Positions 31,171 to 39,076 of a stretch of DNA of 43,377 bases are shown piece after piece (the stretch's first letter is position 1; the number at the start of each line of letters is the position of its first letter). The DNA is from Candidatus Parcubacteria bacterium. Its GTDB lineage: Bacteria; Patescibacteriota; Patescibacteriia; UBA1558; GWA2-36-10. The stretch lies in contig JABJNO010000020.1 in NCBI GenBank assembly GCA_018664825.1, positions 1 through 43,377 of the forward strand. Direction: 5' to 3'. Made by a program: the position numbers and the translations under genes. The notes under the pieces are model-generated. The model had not been told where the DNA came from, ran no database searches, and saw nothing but the letters and a program-made list of their open reading frames with translations.

Positions 31171-32055
31171 TTATTTTTTGGTATCTTCAATATATTTTTT
31201 TAGAGTCTGAGTTTGTTTCCAGCCAAGTTTTTTGATTTTACCTGAACTAAATGCCTTTGAAGAGCGGGAGGTCTTGGTTTGTGCTAGCATTTTTGTTTTA
31301 CAACCAAACATCTTTGCAACTTGAAGCAAAGAGTATGTTTCTTTGGCAGAAATACCATAGTCATCACCCTGGCCTTTTTGACCAGCCAACAAGATACCAC
31401 GAACAGTGTCATCTACATGGGTAAATGCTCTGGTTTGTGTACCAGGTTTTCTGATTGGGGCTACTTTATTTTTTAAATAAGCTTGGCGTAAAGTTTCGAT
31501 GATAGTGCCATAGGCTTTATCAAATTGGCCAGCTCTTTCGCGTGGTCCGTAGACATTATAAAAATAAACAGTAGCGTATTTTAATCCGTACCACTTGCTA
31601 TAGTTTTTTATAAGTTCTGTATTGGCGGCCTTCATCCAAGTATAAGGAGCAAGGTCACGACCCAGTGTGCCATCCATACCAGCTTCGTTAAATTTTGTGC
31701 TGGAGCCAGCGTAGACTAGTTTGCACTTATGTTGGCGCCAAAATTCTAAAATGCCGTATGTACCAGCTACATTCAAATCCCAAACAACTTCAGGCTCAGT
31801 CAGGCTAGCGGCTACTCGAGAGTATTCGCCTAGATGATAGATGATGGATGGTTTTTCTTTGATATAACGGGCTATGTCCTTGGTGTGTCCACGACGATAT
31901 ATAACTCCCTTGATATGATTGGCTTTTGAGCCAGTAAAATAATTATCAAGTGATATCACTTTATTGCCTTTATTTTTGACCAATTGTTCGATAAGGTGCG
32001 AGCCGATAAAGCCAGCTCCACCGGTTACTATTATTACTTTTTTCTTTTTAGTCAT
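31171..32055 (-). CDS. NAD-dependent sugar epimerase/dehydratase (extended SDR)
   Basis: This 294-residue protein carries the NAD-binding TGGAGFIGSH (11-20), the YAGSST region (115-120) and catalytic Y138-x3-K142 (PYTWMKA). These are hallmarks of extended short-chain dehydrogenases such as UDP-glucose 4-epimerase. It is slightly shorter than GalE, as in many CPR homologues. Head of the minus operon with the GT4 and HD genes. Exact nucleotide-sugar not readable. Confidence 0.88.
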   Translation of the reverse strand: MTKKKKVIIVTGGAGFIGSHLIEQLVKNKGNKVISLDNYFTGSKANHIKGVIYRRGHTKDIARYIKEKPSIIYHLGEYSRVAASLTEPEVVWDLNVAGTYGILEFWRQHKCKLVYAGSSTKFNEAGMDGTLGRDLAPYTWMKAANTELIKNYSKWYGLKYATVYFYNVYGPRERAGQFDKAYGTIIETLRQAYLKNKVAPIRKPGTQTRAFTHVDDTVRGILLAGQKGQGDDYGISAKETYSLLQVAKMFGCKTKMLAQTKTSRSSKAFSSGKIKKLGWKQTQTLKKYIEDTKK

Positions 32056-32193
32056 TTGTGTATTTTTGAGATTGATTTTAAGCTATTATTATAGTAAGAT
32101 TATATTAATTGAACTAAAAAGTCAAAATAAAAAATCTCCGTTATCGAGCGGATTTTGTTGCTATAAGTATATAAATTTAAAAGAAAAAAATAA

Positions 32194-32598
32194 ATGAAAT
32201 TTTTATTGGATTATCTTCATCGCAATCGTTTTATTATGAGTAAATATGCAGTTGTTGGCTTCAGCTCAATGATTATTGATTTGGGAGTTTTATACATTTT
32301 GACAGAGTTTGCAGATGTTCATTATTTGATGTCAGCTACCATATCTTTTGTGATGGCGGCATTTTACAACTATAATCTAAATAGAAGATGGACTTTTCAA
32401 TCCAGCGGAAGTAAGACCAAGCAAGTGCCTGTATTTCTCATAATTGCAGGGATTGGATTATTGCTGAACAATAATATTTTATTTATTGGTGTAAGACAAT
32501 TTGGCCTGTGGTATATCTACGCCAAAGTATTGGCGATTGCTATAGTCACTTCTTGGAATTTCTTTGGTAATAAGTATTTAACATTTAAGATAAAATAA
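32194..32598 (+). CDS. GtrA-family membrane protein
   Basis: This 134-residue protein has four TM segments and GtrA hallmarks: FIMSKYAVVGFSSMIIDLG at the start, FYNYNLNRRWTFQ in the middle, and SWNFFGNKYLTFK at the end. GtrA proteins are thought to flip or hold lipid-linked sugars for glycosylation. It diverges from the epimerase operon; a partial hairpin and TATAAG at 32162-32167 lie upstream. The next gene starts after one base. Confidence 0.88.
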   Translation: MKFLLDYLHRNRFIMSKYAVVGFSSMIIDLGVLYILTEFADVHYLMSATISFVMAAFYNYNLNRRWTFQSSGSKTKQVPVFLIIAGIGLLLNNNILFIGVRQFGLWYIYAKVLAIAIVTSWNFFGNKYLTFKIK

Positions 32599-32599
32599 T

Positions 32600-33655
32600 A
32601 TGACAGTAATAGCACCAGAAGCACCCCCAAAACCAACCACCAGAGAGGGACAAAAGGGAGATTCTATATTTGTAAAATTCAATGACGGCCAAATGCATGA
32701 AATACCTCATCCTTTGATTGAGGTTGGGCACAATGAAAAAAAGATTCAGAGTACAGACAAAATCAAGGTATCTTTGTGGGATTTTGAAAATACACTATCT
32801 TTTGAACAATGCTTGGAAATATATTTTGGTACAAATTACAACAACTATTTCCGAGTTCTAAAAGCTAACCCAGAAATGAGTCAGCTAGAAGTACTCAAAC
32901 AACTCCATTCGGAAGTAATAGAACAAAGAGGAGAAAAAGCTATTGCTTTGGACAAAAATTTTTCTGGAGGAGAACAAGAGGCTACAGCCAAAGAGCATAG
33001 TCCAATGTTTGTGAGAATTATAAAGGAATTGGGTATAGATGGTATATCTGCCCAGATAGGTTTGAAGAGAAATGACTATCAAGATAAGATAGATGATTTT
33101 GTAGTGGTTGATCCAGCTAGGCTAGAAGAGTTTATAGAAGGCGAGGCTAGTCAGATGAAAGATAAGAGGCCTATTTATATAGGAGTGCAGAGGACCTTTA
33201 GTACGAGCTCTGCCAAAAGAGCAGAAATAATAAATGACCCAATAAAAATTTTGCCAGAAAAACCAGGAGAGCCAGTCTTTGTAGTTTTTTTAGAAGAAAA
33301 CACAGAAGAGTATATGCACGAGCCAAACACAGATCAAGAATATGCCTTGTGGCAAAAATTGATGGACATGCGAATGGACAAAGCCAGGGCAGAAGGTAAG
33401 ACTCTAGAAGAATATCTGGCTGAAAAACCAGGAGATGAAAGATTGCCATTTGTATCAGAAGTTTTGCCAAAAGGATTTCCTCAGCAAAAAAGAAAGGTTA
33501 TAAAAGTTTTTAAAGAAATTATGGCCCAGTGGCAAGCTTTTAAAGTAACTGCAAAGTTCAAGGCTTTACCGGATGTAGTCAGACAACGTCTAGAAGAAAA
33601 TTTTGCAGATTTAGAAAAATTGGATATTCCCAAAGTAATAAAAGAAGAAGCATAA
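32600..33655 (+). CDS. Hypothetical soluble protein coupled to gtrA-like gene
   Basis: This 351-residue protein has no signal or TM segment. Features are a Pro-rich start (APEAPPKPTTREG), a beta-like segment GDSIFVKFNDGQMHEIPHPL, and a long acidic/charged second half with EEYLAEKPGDERLPF and predicted helices near the C-terminus. Several residues suggest a nuclease-like or phosphate-binding core (KVSLWDFENTL), but no confident family. The one-base gap to the GtrA gene implies joint translation. Confidence 0.6.
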   Translation: MTVIAPEAPPKPTTREGQKGDSIFVKFNDGQMHEIPHPLIEVGHNEKKIQSTDKIKVSLWDFENTLSFEQCLEIYFGTNYNNYFRVLKANPEMSQLEVLKQLHSEVIEQRGEKAIALDKNFSGGEQEATAKEHSPMFVRIIKELGIDGISAQIGLKRNDYQDKIDDFVVVDPARLEEFIEGEASQMKDKRPIYIGVQRTFSTSSAKRAEIINDPIKILPEKPGEPVFVVFLEENTEEYMHEPNTDQEYALWQKLMDMRMDKARAEGKTLEEYLAEKPGDERLPFVSEVLPKGFPQQKRKVIKVFKEIMAQWQAFKVTAKFKALPDVVRQRLEENFADLEKLDIPKVIKEEA

Positions 33656-33670
33656 TTTGATTATAGAAAA

Positions 33671-33699
33671 AACCCCCGTTCTTTGAACGGGGGTTTTGT
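33671..33699. terminator. Bidirectional terminator
   Basis: Stem AACCCCCGTTC/GAACGGGGGTT with loop TTT and Ts on both strands. It lies between the converging 32600 and 33701 genes. Confidence 0.9.
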
Positions 33700-33700
33700 T

Positions 33701-34033
33701 TTAGCCACTATTGGCTGCCACGGTAAGGACTTCATCGAGAGAGAGCTGAATGGTTTCTTTAGCTCCCCGAACAACCAGGAGAAAGGTAATGACAGAGGGC
33801 TTATGACCACCAATCTCAATTACCGGATAGCCGGTTTTCTCTTTGTGGAGGAGAGACAAGGAAGCCTTCATTTTCATAATGGTGGCTCCGAGTCCGTTAC
33901 AGCTTACAAGCTTTGCTCCTTGGATGGTTTCGTTGAGTTTTGCCAGAATATCATCCGGCAAGAGTTTGAAAAGATCCTGAGATTCTGGACTGAGAAGGTC
34001 GGTCGGAAAATTTAAGGGACATGAAGAATTCAT
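33701..34033 (-). CDS. Small hypothetical protein with SD and consensus promoter
   Basis: This 110-residue soluble protein (MNSSCPLNFPTDLL ... LLPDDILAKLNETIQGAKLV ... TVAANSG) has no recognised domain. Translation signals are strong: AAGGAGG ends 6 nt before the ATG, and the promoter at 34103-34131 is TTGACA-17-TATAAG. The opposite plus-strand frame of similar length has no such signals and starts inside the terminator, so this strand is the coding one. Its base composition is more balanced than that of its AT-rich neighbours, as for the next two genes. Confidence 0.7.
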   Translation of the reverse strand: MNSSCPLNFPTDLLSPESQDLFKLLPDDILAKLNETIQGAKLVSCNGLGATIMKMKASLSLLHKEKTGYPVIEIGGHKPSVITFLLVVRGAKETIQLSLDEVLTVAANSG

Positions 34034-34102
34034 GTCACACCTCCTTTGTTTTGCTACAGTTGCAGCGCCTTAAGTGGGGACTATGGATTAAAAGAACACT
34101 TC

Positions 34103-34131
34103 CTTATAACATATATACTGATTTGTGTCAA
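34103..34131 (-). promoter_or_regulatory. Consensus promoter of 33701 gene
   Basis: Minus strand TTGACA (plus 34126-34131), 17 bp, TATAAG (plus 34103-34108). The -35 sits about 12 bases beyond the terminator of the upstream gene. Confidence 0.75.
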
Positions 34132-34137
34132 TGTAAA

Positions 34138-34171
34138 TAAAAAACCGCCTGAATTTTTGTAAACAAGCGGT
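34138..34171 (-). terminator. Terminator of 34180 gene
   Basis: Minus strand stem ACCGCTTG/CAGGCGGT (one G-U), 12-nt loop, then six Ts. Confidence 0.75.
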
Positions 34172-34179
34172 TTTATTTT

Positions 34180-34533
34180 TTAAGGGAGGTTTTCCCTGAT
34201 AATACCAGCAATTACACTGGCATAGCTATTGGTAGCAATGTCAGCCGGAGACTCTATTTGGATATAAAGTTTTACTTTTGGGTATATTTTCTGGTTTATA
34301 TCTTTTACCATTTCTTGGGTAGCGCCATTTCTCAAAAGTAAGAGAGAAATTGACCAAGAAGCCTCTTCAATAGTGCGTCCTTGTTTTTGGCTATTACTGA
34401 GTTGTTGATAGATGACTTCTTTGCTCAAGGGTTCGATGTTTTTGGGGACTTCACTAGAATTTGTTGAGAGAGGAGGAGATTGGCTACAGCCAATCAAAAC
34501 AAAGATAAGGCCAATGTAAAATACATATTTCAT
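34180..34533 (-). CDS. Small lipoprotein
   Basis: This 117-residue protein starts MKYVFYIGLIFVLIGCSQSP with a lipobox VLIGC (C16). The rest (EVIYQQLSNSQKQGRTIEEA ... QMVKDINQKIYPKVKLYIQI) is helical and unassigned. An SD (AGGAG) precedes the ATG at 34533; a longer frame starting at 34572 would bypass it. Promoter 34584-34612 is TTGACA-17-TATTCT. It belongs to the same compositional and regulatory class as 26548, 33701 and 34652. Confidence 0.7.
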   Translation of the reverse strand: MKYVFYIGLIFVLIGCSQSPPLSTNSSEVPKNIEPLSKEVIYQQLSNSQKQGRTIEEASWSISLLLLRNGATQEMVKDINQKIYPKVKLYIQIESPADIATNSYASVIAGIIRENLP

Positions 34534-34583
34534 GTTAGCTCCTTTTGTTGGGAAAATTTTTGTAGAGAACATTAAACACTATG

Positions 34584-34612
34584 AGAATAGCGATAGAAAA
34601 ATATTTTGTCAA
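34584..34612 (-). promoter_or_regulatory. Promoter of 34180 lipoprotein gene
   Basis: Minus strand TTGACA (plus 34607-34612), 17 bp, TATTCT (plus 34584-34589). It is directly downstream of the T-run of the terminator at 34619-34644. Confidence 0.7.
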
Positions 34613-34613
34613 A

Positions 34614-34644
34614 TAAAAAGCCCGTTGTGTTAACACAACGGGCT
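34614..34644 (-). terminator. Terminator of 34652 gene (perfect palindrome)
   Basis: AGCCCGTTGTGTT / AACACAACGGGCT, 13-bp arms with no spacer (34619-34644), then five Ts on the minus strand. Confidence 0.85.
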
Positions 34645-34651
34645 CGAGGTT

Positions 34652-35371
34652 TTAACCCTTCCAATCTTGGTTGTCGATATATTCCCCAAGGGAAGTAGAG
34701 TATTCCAAGAGTTTGATGTAAAACATTTCTTCGTCGGCATTGATCACATCCGCGTAGAAGCTACCGAGTAAATCTAGAGCGTACTCGTATAAAAGCTGTT
34801 TAGCGGTTGGATTGGGAGAAGATGTACTGATTTCCTCGGCATTTTTTTTGATAATCTTTCTGAGATTATCGGCTGATTCAGATTCAGTAGCTTGTCTGTG
34901 GAACTTCCACAAAACCTCTTCGCCCAAGAGTAGCATTGCGTAATCATGAGCCTGACCAGGACCTCCGGTAGGGCATTCAAGGTTACGTTCGCTATCATTG
35001 TAGAAAATTCGACAGTAGACATATTTGCTACTATCAGGGAAATCATGTGAATAAAAGGCAAAGGTTTGGCTTTTATCCATAGTCTCAGGAATTTTGTGGT
35101 AAGGCTTATCCAAAATATAAACTGCAAAGTTGTTTTCCGGTTGACGATTGTGAATCGATAAACCAGCACTTCGGGCCAATTCTGGAGCTTCGTACCATTC
35201 ACCGGTTTCTTCAAAATGCTCCCAGGCATTGTTGTTGATGGTTTGGGCCAATGAGCCTTTGAGGGCTCCCGTGCTTTCGGAATTGACGCGAGCGGTATGC
35301 ATAGATGCACAACCAGTCAGTAAAAAAATACTGACCAACGCCAAGAGAAGAACAATCTTTTTTTGGAACAT
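34652..35371 (-). CDS. Lipoprotein, unassigned
   Basis: This 239-residue protein has a classic lipoprotein signal (VLLLALVSIFLLTGCASM; C21). The mature part is globular with ARSAGLSIHNRQPENNFAVY, a region with KYVYCRIFYNDSERNLECPT (possible disulfide), and a helical end. It has an SD (AGGAGG at plus 35378-35383) and TTGACA upstream (plus 35463-35468), although its -10 is not clear. No family recognised. Balanced composition as in the two preceding small genes. Confidence 0.75.
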   Translation of the reverse strand: MFQKKIVLLLALVSIFLLTGCASMHTARVNSESTGALKGSLAQTINNNAWEHFEETGEWYEAPELARSAGLSIHNRQPENNFAVYILDKPYHKIPETMDKSQTFAFYSHDFPDSSKYVYCRIFYNDSERNLECPTGGPGQAHDYAMLLLGEEVLWKFHRQATESESADNLRKIIKKNAEEISTSSPNPTAKQLLYEYALDLLGSFYADVINADEEMFYIKLLEYSTSLGEYIDNQDWKG

Positions 35372-35484
35372 GACCTGCCTCCTGTTTGGGTTTTAGCTAG
35401 TGAAATGTCTTTCAGGGTGTTTTAAAGAACTGCCCCCATATAGTTATATATTATGTCTTTTTTGTCAATAATTATGTTTTTTCG

Positions 35485-35513
35485 TTGCGGGTTTCAATAA
35501 AAAGTGAGATAAT
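35485..35513 (+). promoter_or_regulatory. Promoter of 35534 gene
   Basis: TTGCGG (35485-35490), 17 bp, GATAAT (35508-35513), followed by an SD (AAGGAGG at 35524-35530). Confidence 0.6.
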
Positions 35514-35533
35514 ATAAACAAATAAGGAGGAGT

Positions 35534-35923
35534 ATGCAAAAAGTTCCACAATTATTACGTTTTTGGCTTGTCGTTCACTTTGCAGTGGATATCTTTTTTG
35601 CTATACCTCTTTTTGTATTTCCTGTAGAATTTTTGGCCCTCTTTGGTCTAAATGCCGGAGCATCCGTAACAGCTCATCTTTTAGGAGCCTCTCTTTTGGC
35701 TATTGGTACAACCTCTCTGTTGGTTCATCAAAAATCCAGAGAAACTTTTTTGGCCATATTATATTTAAATTTTATATGGGCAACAACATCAGCTGTGGTT
35801 GTACTTATCGCGTTGATACGAGGAGCTGGCTATCTAGGATGGATAGTTTTTGCTATATTTATTTTCTTTGCCTATCTTTGGGGCAAATATAAAGTAGAAC
35901 TTAGTAAATCAAAATACGAATAA
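35534..35923 (+). CDS. Four-TM membrane protein
   Basis: This 129-residue protein has four hydrophobic segments (about 9-35, 43-63, 70-94, 98-118) with LVVHFAVDIFFAIPLFVFPV and HLLGASLLAIGTTSLLVH. It has an SD and its own promoter and terminator. The pattern is of small uncharacterised integral membrane proteins; no known transporter motif is visible. Confidence 0.7.
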   Translation: MQKVPQLLRFWLVVHFAVDIFFAIPLFVFPVEFLALFGLNAGASVTAHLLGASLLAIGTTSLLVHQKSRETFLAILYLNFIWATTSAVVVLIALIRGAGYLGWIVFAIFIFFAYLWGKYKVELSKSKYE

Positions 35924-35925
35924 AA

Positions 35926-35955
35926 AAACAGCCTCGATAAGAGACTGTTTTTTGA
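35926..35955. terminator. Bidirectional terminator
   Basis: Stem AAACAG-CTC / GAG-CTGTTT with one C·A mismatch, then Ts. It lies between converging 35534 and 35963 genes. Confidence 0.75.
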
Positions 35956-35962
35956 AATATTT

Positions 35963-36904
35963 TTATTCAACTATTACTTTTAGTCCTTTGCCAAATGATT
36001 TTTTATTGGCTCGACTTATATACTCCTCAATATTTTGTTTAAACCATTGGGGTTTACCTTCCTGTATTTTACCGATTACATAATATCCTATGGCCATGAT
36101 TGCAGCTGGGCCTGCTTTGGGGGGTAGGGGGATTATTATTTTATCATTGGCAAAATCTACCTTGCCTGAGCCAAACTGGATGCACAATTCTTTGTTATAA
36201 GGTATGACGGTGATAGCGTGTTTTAACTCTTCAAAAGTTTTGACATCTCTGGCTACTCTGCGAGCAAAAAGTTCAATAAATTTTACTTCAAAAAGATGAT
36301 TGCCCAAGGCAAAACTTTCAGGAGTAACTAGTAGGTAGCCATTATATTTGGCGATGCTCTTTTTTATTTGTTTGGCTACTTTTTTATTTATAAAAGTGAG
36401 TATTTTTTTTGGGTCTTCTTTTGTTTTGGCAAATATCCAGCCCATATAAGTAGAGGTATTATAAGTATAGGGTTCTTTGTTCTTGTTTGTGACTACTACG
36501 TTTTTTTTGCCGAGGATTTTACCAGCACTCGAATCAGAATTGCAAGTTACCAGGGTAGTTTTGAGATTTTTTGATTTATAAAAATTAGCAATTACTGCGC
36601 CGTGTTTTTCTCCTGAGGCAGAAAAGATGATTGCTCCATCTGGTTTTCTTTTTAGAGCAGTTTTGTAGTTGTTTTCGTCAGCAAAAATTGCGTCTTTGTC
36701 ACCATAAAGTAGTTTGGCGGTTACTATGGCATTGCCAGATCCTACAATGATTGGTTTTTTATAATTTGAAATACGTACTTTTGGCAATCCAACATTCGTA
36801 AACAATTCAAGAGCTCCCAAAACAGCTGTGCTCAAAGATGGTAAATCATGTTCTGTAAATTTATCCATTTTATTTTTATTTTTGAGAGTTTTAGTTTTTT
36901 TCAT
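35963..36904 (-). CDS. SIS-domain (sugar-phosphate isomerase-like) protein
   Basis: This 313-residue protein shows SIS-type features: IIVGSGNAIVTAKLL, then AIIFSASGEKHGAVIANF, the two loops that bind phosphosugars, and KNLKTTLVTCNSDSSAGKIL. A Lys-rich start precedes the domain, and a second in-frame Met lies 12 residues in. It lies 3 nt downstream of the transketolase C-subunit gene, so it belongs to a carbohydrate-interconversion operon. An isomerase of pentose or hexose phosphates is plausible; the specific reaction is not readable. Confidence 0.75.
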   Translation of the reverse strand: MKKTKTLKNKNKMDKFTEHDLPSLSTAVLGALELFTNVGLPKVRISNYKKPIIVGSGNAIVTAKLLYGDKDAIFADENNYKTALKRKPDGAIIFSASGEKHGAVIANFYKSKNLKTTLVTCNSDSSAGKILGKKNVVVTNKNKEPYTYNTSTYMGWIFAKTKEDPKKILTFINKKVAKQIKKSIAKYNGYLLVTPESFALGNHLFEVKFIELFARRVARDVKTFEELKHAITVIPYNKELCIQFGSGKVDFANDKIIIPLPPKAGPAAIMAIGYYVIGKIQEGKPQWFKQNIEEYISRANKKSFGKGLKVIVE

Positions 36905-36907
36905 ATT

Positions 36908-37855
36908 CTACTTCTTAATTATTTTTTTGACTGCACTCATAATGTGTCCGTCGGATAGTCCATATTTTTCCCAAAGCTCATCTGTCTTACCAGATTCACC
37001 AAAAGTATCTCGGACACCAAGCATGATTGTAGGTACAGGGAAATTTTCTGCCAACATCTCAACCACTGCACTACCTAGGCCTCCGACTACTTGGTGATCT
37101 TCTAGCGTTATTAGCTTTTTAGTTTTTTTGATAGATTTGAGAATGGTTTTTTTATCAAGTGGTTTGATAGTATGTGAATTGATAATTTCTACTTTTATGT
37201 TTTCTTTGGCCAAAATTTCAGCAGCTTTCAAAGCTTCTGCCAAAACAGGACCACAGCCCACAATAGTGACGGCAGATCCTTTTAACAAAATATTGGCCTT
37301 GCCGACAGTAAAAGGAGTCTTGTTGGTATTTATATCTGGACCCTTGTGTCTAGCAAAGCGTATATAGACTGGACCTTTGATTTTGCTGGCCGCAATAGTG
37401 GCTTTTTTTGTTTCTATAAAGTCAGAAGGAGCAAGCACGGTGATATTTGGCAATACTCTAGTAATGGCAATATCTTCTAGGGCTTGATGACTAGCGCCAT
37501 CTGGGCCTACAGACAATCCAGTATGAGAGCCGATTATTTTGACATTTGCATTTGTATAGCAGACACTGACGCGTAGTTGATCCCAGTTTCTACCAGGGCT
37601 AAATACTCCAAAACTAGTAACATATGGTATTTTGCCAGACAAAGCCAAGCCCGCGGCTACACCCATAGCATTTTGTTCGGCTACACCTACTTCTATAAAT
37701 CTATTTTTATATTTTTTGGCAAAGTGATGGACACGAGTAGATTCGGCTAAGTCTGCCGACACTACTACTATATCTTTATTTTTTTTGCCCAACTCAAGTA
37801 TAGCCTCGCCAAAGCCATCTCTTGTAGATTGTAATTTTTTATTTTTATTTAACAT
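36908..37855 (-). CDS. Transketolase, C-terminal subunit (Pyr + C domains)
   Basis: This 315-residue protein covers the pyrimidine-binding and C-terminal domains of transketolase. It includes FIEVGVAEQNAMGVAAGLAL (the E contacts the TPP aminopyrimidine), GSHTGLSVGPDGASHQALED and the C-terminal LITLEDHQVVGGLGSAVVEM. It pairs with the 37907 gene, a split common in archaea and many CPR bacteria. Together they exchange two-carbon units between ketose and aldose phosphates. The gap to the N-subunit holds a short repeat. Confidence 0.93.
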   Translation of the reverse strand: MLNKNKKLQSTRDGFGEAILELGKKNKDIVVVSADLAESTRVHHFAKKYKNRFIEVGVAEQNAMGVAAGLALSGKIPYVTSFGVFSPGRNWDQLRVSVCYTNANVKIIGSHTGLSVGPDGASHQALEDIAITRVLPNITVLAPSDFIETKKATIAASKIKGPVYIRFARHKGPDINTNKTPFTVGKANILLKGSAVTIVGCGPVLAEALKAAEILAKENIKVEIINSHTIKPLDKKTILKSIKKTKKLITLEDHQVVGGLGSAVVEMLAENFPVPTIMLGVRDTFGESGKTDELWEKYGLSDGHIMSAVKKIIKK

Positions 37856-37873
37856 ATTAAATTTATTTTTTCC

Positions 37874-37902
37874 GAGCAGAACGAGGTCCCGAGCGAAGTC
37901 GA
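37874..37902. repeat. Short GAGCGAA-type repeat inside the transketolase operon
   Basis: CCGAGCAGAACGAGGTCCCG followed by AGCGAAGTCGAGGGA occupies the 51-bp gap between the two transketolase genes. It shares the GAGCGAA core with the elements at 844-876 and 8696-8728. Confidence 0.5.
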
Positions 37903-37906
37903 GGGA

Positions 37907-38734
37907 TTATTTGCCATTACGCAATTCTGCTAATGCTTTTTTAGTTTCAATTTCATTTGGAGCTATACCATGCCAAGGATATTTATTTTCCATAAAGCTG
38001 ACGCCTTTACCCAAAATAGTTTCGGCTATGACGACGACAGGTTTTTTGGTAAATGCTTTTGCTTTGTTCAATGTAGCTACAATTTGTTTCATATTGTGTC
38101 CATTGATGACAAAGACTTTCCAACCAAAGGTAATATATTTGTCCTTGAGCGGAGCCAGTGGCATAATGTCTTTTGTATAGCCATCGATTTGGATATTATT
38201 TCTGTCGATTATATTTATCAAATTACCTAGTTTGTATTTGTTGGCCAACATAGCTGCTTCCCAGACCTGGCCTTCGTTGTGCTCACCATCAGAAGTGATG
38301 CAAAATATATGGTGGTGTTTTTTGTCCATCTTGGCAGCCAAAGCCATGCCGACTGCCTGGGAGATACCCTGGCCAAGTGGGCCACTACTTGTCTCCACTC
38401 CAGGGAGACTACCAGCATGAGGGTGTCCTTGGAGTTGGCTATTTATTTTGCGCAAAGTTTTTAGTTTTACTAGAGGAAAGTATCCAGCTCGAGCAAGACT
38501 AGCGTAGAGGATGGGACAGATGTGTCCGTTTGATAAAATTAGTCGGTCTCTATTTGGATTATCTGGTTGATGGGGGATGTGATTTAGGATATTAAAATAT
38601 AAGGCAGCAAAAATATCAGTCATACCCAAAGATCCTCCAGTGTGACCAGAGCCAGCTGTATTCAGTGTAGTTATTATGTCTTGCCGTAAAATATTGGCAA
38701 TTGTTTTTAGTTCTTTGATTCCACTCCTTTTCAT
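37907..38734 (-). CDS. Transketolase, N-terminal (TPP-binding) subunit
   Basis: This 275-residue protein is the thiamine-diphosphate-binding half: H31 (SGHTGG), GPLGQG (118-123), and the Mg/TPP motif CITSDGEHNEGQVWEA ... DRNN (D149-G150 ... N179/N180; the motif is SDG rather than GDG). I start it at the ATG at 38734; a longer frame to 38887 would include the upstream terminator and the 49-codon gene. The start lies 7 nt after a TAAAAT box (38742-38747), so it is probably leaderless. First gene of the transketolase/SIS operon. Confidence 0.93.
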   Translation of the reverse strand: MKRSGIKELKTIANILRQDIITTLNTAGSGHTGGSLGMTDIFAALYFNILNHIPHQPDNPNRDRLILSNGHICPILYASLARAGYFPLVKLKTLRKINSQLQGHPHAGSLPGVETSSGPLGQGISQAVGMALAAKMDKKHHHIFCITSDGEHNEGQVWEAAMLANKYKLGNLINIIDRNNIQIDGYTKDIMPLAPLKDKYITFGWKVFVINGHNMKQIVATLNKAKAFTKKPVVVIAETILGKGVSFMENKYPWHGIAPNEIETKKALAELRNGK

Positions 38735-38741
38735 GTAGTTT

Positions 38742-38770
38742 ATTTTACCATATTTGGCTTTTTTTAAAAA
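38742..38770 (-). promoter_or_regulatory. Promoter of transketolase operon (T-run -35, leaderless)
   Basis: Minus strand TTTTTA, 17 bp, TAAAAT (plus 38742-38747), then 7 nt to the ATG. The -35 lies in the T-run of the terminator of the 38811 gene. Confidence 0.5.
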
Positions 38771-38800
38771 ATAAAATAGTACGGTATAAAACCGTACTAT
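38771..38800 (-). terminator. Terminator of the 38811 small gene
   Basis: ATAGTACGGT / ACCGTACTAT with a 5-nt loop (38776-38800), then T-rich sequence on the minus strand. Confidence 0.8.
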
Positions 38801-38810
38801 AAAAATACTA

Positions 38811-38960
38811 TCAGGAGTCTTTGGGTTTTCGTCCGGGAATATATCCGCGACCTTCTTGTATGGCTTGTTTTGTTCTCCATTTATCACATAGATGCAGAAC
38901 TATCATCACAATCATAAACACAACGACTGATGGAATAAACGCTATAATCTGAGCTTTCAT
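38811..38960 (-). CDS. 49-residue single-span membrane protein
   Basis: This short frame, MKAQIIAFIPSVVVFMIVMI then VLHLCDKWRTKQAIQEGRGY to PKDS, has one membrane segment (residues 4-24) and a basic cytoplasmic tail. Support comes from its own promoter (TTGATA-17-TAATAT at 39011-39039), a purine-rich SD-like stretch (AAGGAAGGGG) before the ATG, and its own terminator at 38771-38800. It is too short for most gene finders. Function unknown. Confidence 0.7.
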   Translation of the reverse strand: MKAQIIAFIPSVVVFMIVMIVLHLCDKWRTKQAIQEGRGYIPGRKPKDS

Positions 38961-39010
38961 TATTCTCACCCCTTCCTTTAGTTATTTCAAGATATTAAAG
39001 AGCTTAATAA

Positions 39011-39039
39011 ATATTATGTTATTATCTTCTTTTTATCAA
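39011..39039 (-). promoter_or_regulatory. Promoter of 38811 gene
   Basis: Minus strand TTGATA (plus 39034-39039), 17 bp, TAATAT (plus 39011-39016). It is directly downstream of the VKOR terminator's T-run. Confidence 0.7.
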
Positions 39040-39046
39040 GGTAAAT

Positions 39047-39070
39047 AAAAAAACCGCCCATTTGGGCGGC
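39047..39070 (-). terminator. Terminator of the DsbA-VKOR operon
   Basis: Stem CCGCCC/GGGCGG with loop of four, then seven Ts on the minus strand. Confidence 0.85.
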
Positions 39071-39076
39071 ATAAAA

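Noticed and set aside
33683-34015. Plus-strand 110-codon frame opposite the 33701 gene
   Set aside because: It starts inside the bidirectional terminator and has no promoter or SD. The minus frame has SD, consensus promoter and terminator.
34774-35310. 178-codon minus frame overlapping the 34652 lipoprotein gene
   Set aside because: Alternative frame of the same strand. The lipoprotein frame has signal peptide, SD and terminator.
38227-38464. Several 60-codon frames over the transketolase N-subunit
   Set aside because: Antisense or frame-shifted shadows of a confidently identified enzyme.
38735-38887. Longer N-terminus for the transketolase N-subunit
   Set aside because: The extension would be translated from the terminator hairpin and the end of the 38811 gene, and does not match the family.
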